Shown here: piece by piece, positions 3,946 through 5,733 of the stretch
How positions within the stretch are numbered: position 1 is the first letter of the stretch
How the letters are laid out: every line of letters starts with the position of its first letter
NCBI GenBank assembly: GCA_017521065.1
Contig: JAFXEA010000220.1
Span: 1 to 5,733, forward strand
DNA: 5,733 bases
From: Kiritimatiellia bacterium
GTDB lineage: Bacteria; Verrucomicrobiota; Kiritimatiellia; RFP12; UBA1067
Direction of reading: 5' to 3'
Made by a program: the position numbers and the translations under genes
Notes under the pieces: generated by a model
Told to the model about the DNA's origin: nothing
Databases searched by the model: none
Seen by the model: only the letters and a program-made list of their open reading frames with translations

Positions 3946-5733
3946 ATGTTAGGTAAACTTCTCAGAGTGACAAACGCATTCAGCCGCTTCGGCGACTTGG
4001 TGCTGGCGTTCCTTGTGGTCTTCATCATCGGCCTCCTGATCGTTCCCTTGCCGACATGGATGATGGATCTTCTCATCTCCGTGAACCTGATGATCTCGAC
4101 GGTGATGCTGATGCTGTCGCTGTACCTCCCGCGTGCGCTTGCGTTCTCGACGTTCCCGTCCATGCTGCTGTTCACCACGCTGTTCCGTCTTGCGCTGAAC
4201 GTATCGACAACGCGTCTGATCCTTCTCCACGCAGACGCGGGCGAAATCATCTACACGTTCGGCAACTTTGTGGTCGGCGGCAATTTCGTTGTCGGCGCGG
4301 TCATCTTCCTCATCATCACCATCGTCCAGTTCGTGGTGATAGCGAAGGGCGCAGAGCGCGTATCTGAAGTCGGGGCCCGCTTCACCCTTGATGCCATGCC
4401 CGGCAAGCAGATGTCCATCGACGCCGACATGCGAGCCGGAGCGATCGATCAGGAAACCGCCAAGTTCCGCCGCAACGAACTTGCAAAGGAATCGCAGCTT
4501 TATGGTGCGATGGATGGTGCCATGAAGTTCGTTAAGGGCGATGCGATCGCCGGACTCATCATGACCTCAATCAACATCGTGGGCGGCATCTGCATCGGTG
4601 CGTTCATGAAGGGGTGGGAGATCGGCAAGGCCGTCGAGACGTATTCGATCCTCACGATCGGCGACGGTCTCGTGTCTCAGATCCCCGCGCTTCTCGTCTC
4701 CATAACCGCAGGTGTGATCGTGACGCGCGTCGGAGACGAGGCGAACAAGCCTCTCGGTCAGGACATCATCGACCAGTTCTTCGCCCAGCCGAAGGCGATC
4801 CTTCTCGGCGGCGTGATGCTTGTTGCGATAGGGCTCATCCCCGGCTTCCCGAAGCTTCAGATATTCGCTCTTGCGCTTGCCGTCGGTGGACTTGGATACG
4901 CGCTTGTCGTCTCCGCCCGTAAGGCGGCGGAACGTGCGGCGAAGGCGGCTGATCCGCTCGCCGCCGCCGCTCCGTCCGAAGGGACGAAGCCAAAGCCGAA
5001 GAAGAAGTCCGGAGACGATTTCGCGATGGTCACGCCGCTCACTGTCGACATCGACGCCGAGATCCGCACAGCTCTCACCTACGAGGAGCTGAACGACCAG
5101 ATAATGTCCATCCGTCGTGCGCTCTATCATGATCTTGGCGTTCCGTTCCCTGGCATAAACCTTTCGTTGAATCCTGCGATGAAGGACGGCAGATACCGCC
5201 TTCTCGTCAACGAGGTTCCGGTGTCCGAAGGCGTGCTTAGGAAGGGCTGCGTTTTCGCCTTTGAGTCGGCGGAGAACCTTGAGGCGACCGGCATTGCGTT
5301 TGAGAAGGGCAAGGCGTTCCTTGCAGGCTATGAGACCAATTGGGTCAACATGGAGCTCAAGGGATCTCTCGAAGAGGGCGGCATCCGTTCGCTCGATCTG
5401 AACGGGGTTCTCACCTATCATCTCTCGAGTGTGCTCCGCCGCTATGCGCACGAGTTTCTGTCACTGCAGGAAACGCGTCTTCTCTTCGACCACATGGAGC
5501 GCGAGGCTCCTGAACTTGTGCGTGAGGTTCAGAGGGTGCTGCCGCTCCAGAAGATCACGGATGTTCTGCAGCGTCTTGTGCAGGAGGGTATCTGCATCCG
5601 CGACCTCAAGCGCATCACCCAGACCCTCATCGAATGGGGCCAGAAGGAAAAAGACACCGTCCTGCTCGTCGAATACGTCCGCTCCGCCCTTTCCCGCTAC
5701 ATCTCCTACAAATTCTCCGGCGGCCAGAACATC
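3946..5733 (+). CDS. sctV: T3SS export gate protein SctV (LcrD/InvA family), 3' end cut by the window
   Basis: The first 596 codons of the major export-gate component, which forms a nonameric ring in the inner membrane and uses its cytoplasmic domain to receive chaperones, substrates and the gatekeeper. The complete FHIPEP family signature is at residues 138-161 (RVSEVGARFTLDAMPGKQMS...). Hydrophobic membrane segments lie near 17-35, 40-61, 66-86, 107-133, 199-221, 234-260 and 283-323 (two passes). ESQLYGAMDGAMKFVKGDAI (182-201) and the SILTIGDGLVSQIPALL segment (234-250) resemble LcrD closely, separating it from FlhA. A Lys/Ala-rich linker (about 325-358) leads to the cytoplasmic domain. Family members have about 680-710 residues, so roughly 90-110 are beyond the edge. 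The start at ATG 3946 follows a 16-base gap; AGAGG lies only two bases upstream and GGGGG eleven, so translation may depend on coupling. GTG 3967 is a less likely start. Confidence 0.95.
   Translation, partial: MLGKLLRVTNAFSRFGDLVLAFLVVFIIGLLIVPLPTWMMDLLISVNLMISTVMLMLSLYLPRALAFSTFPSMLLFTTLFRLALNVSTTRLILLHADAGEIIYTFGNFVVGGNFVVGAVIFLIITIVQFVVIAKGAERVSEVGARFTLDAMPGKQMSIDADMRAGAIDQETAKFRRNELAKESQLYGAMDGAMKFVKGDAIAGLIMTSINIVGGICIGAFMKGWEIGKAVETYSILTIGDGLVSQIPALLVSITAGVIVTRVGDEANKPLGQDIIDQFFAQPKAILLGGVMLVAIGLIPGFPKLQIFALALAVGGLGYALVVSARKAAERAAKAADPLAAAAPSEGTKPKPKKKSGDDFAMVTPLTVDIDAEIRTALTYEELNDQIMSIRRALYHDLGVPFPGINLSLNPAMKDGRYRLLVNEVPVSEGVLRKGCVFAFESAENLEATGIAFEKGKAFLAGYETNWVNMELKGSLEEGGIRSLDLNGVLTYHLSSVLRRYAHEFLSLQETRLLFDHMEREAPELVREVQRVLPLQKITDVLQRLVQEGICIRDLKRITQTLIEWGQKEKDTVLLVEYVRSALSRYISYKFSGGQNI

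Noticed and set aside
2967..4250. Long open frame (427 codons) on the minus strand
   Set aside because: It runs opposite three well-supported genes, crosses their boundaries, is rich in Arg and Ser and shows no family motif. It is a by-product of GC-rich codon use.
4567..5451. Open frame of 294 codons on the minus strand
   Set aside because: It lies wholly opposite sctV, whose conserved sequence is unmistakable, and its Arg-rich product resembles no family.
3946..5733. Flagellar FlhA instead of SctV
   Set aside because: The FHIPEP signature is shared by both, but the ESQLYGAMDGAMKF and SILTIGDGLVSQIPALL wording, together with a gatekeeper and a secretion chaperone upstream, favours the virulence-type SctV.

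Overview
The window comes from a Gram-negative (diderm) bacterium carrying a non-flagellar type III secretion system (T3SS). The export-gate gene matches the SctV (LcrD) branch rather than flagellar FlhA, and it lies behind a gatekeeper, a chaperone and a possible SctX gene in a Yersinia-like order. The species cannot be named from this sequence. The secretion genes are GC-rich (one sampled line, 2041-2100, is 43/60 G+C), use strong Shine-Dalgarno sites and overlap tightly. A gut or animal-associated bacterium outside the classical Ysc proteobacteria, for example a PVC-superphylum member, is a guess only.

Positions 61-877 (minus strand) hold the wreck of a DNA-modification/defence cassette. 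An EcoRI-type adenine methyltransferase gene has lost its whole catalytic middle. Its remaining C-terminal fragment is joined, across an 11-base stretch readable in both families, to a DUF262 (GmrSD N-terminal-like) gene that lacks its start and apparently its C-terminal part. Nothing here is expected to work as a methyltransferase.

Positions 878-1419 hold no gene I can support. The stretch is AT-rich in part (1201-1260 is 21/60 G+C). It contains a perfect extended -10 promoter element at 1278-1286 facing right and, in the presumed leader, two hairpins that share bases and so cannot form together.

Positions 1420-5733 (plus strand) form one compact operon of five genes: an AIM24-like beta-sandwich protein; SctW, a YopN-TyeA-type gatekeeper in one chain; a CesT/SycE-like secretion chaperone; a small protein resembling SctX (YscX) in length, position and pattern; and SctV, the export gate, cut by the right edge after 596 codons. 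The first four genes overlap by 11, 4 and 4 bases, and a 16-base gap precedes sctV.

Inferred from the families, SctW holds back late substrates at the SctV gate with help from the chaperone, and the SctX-like protein would dock on the SctV cytoplasmic ring. The two unusual points are the AIM24-like gene leading a T3SS operon, and an SctX-like gene with no SctY chaperone gene between it and sctV.
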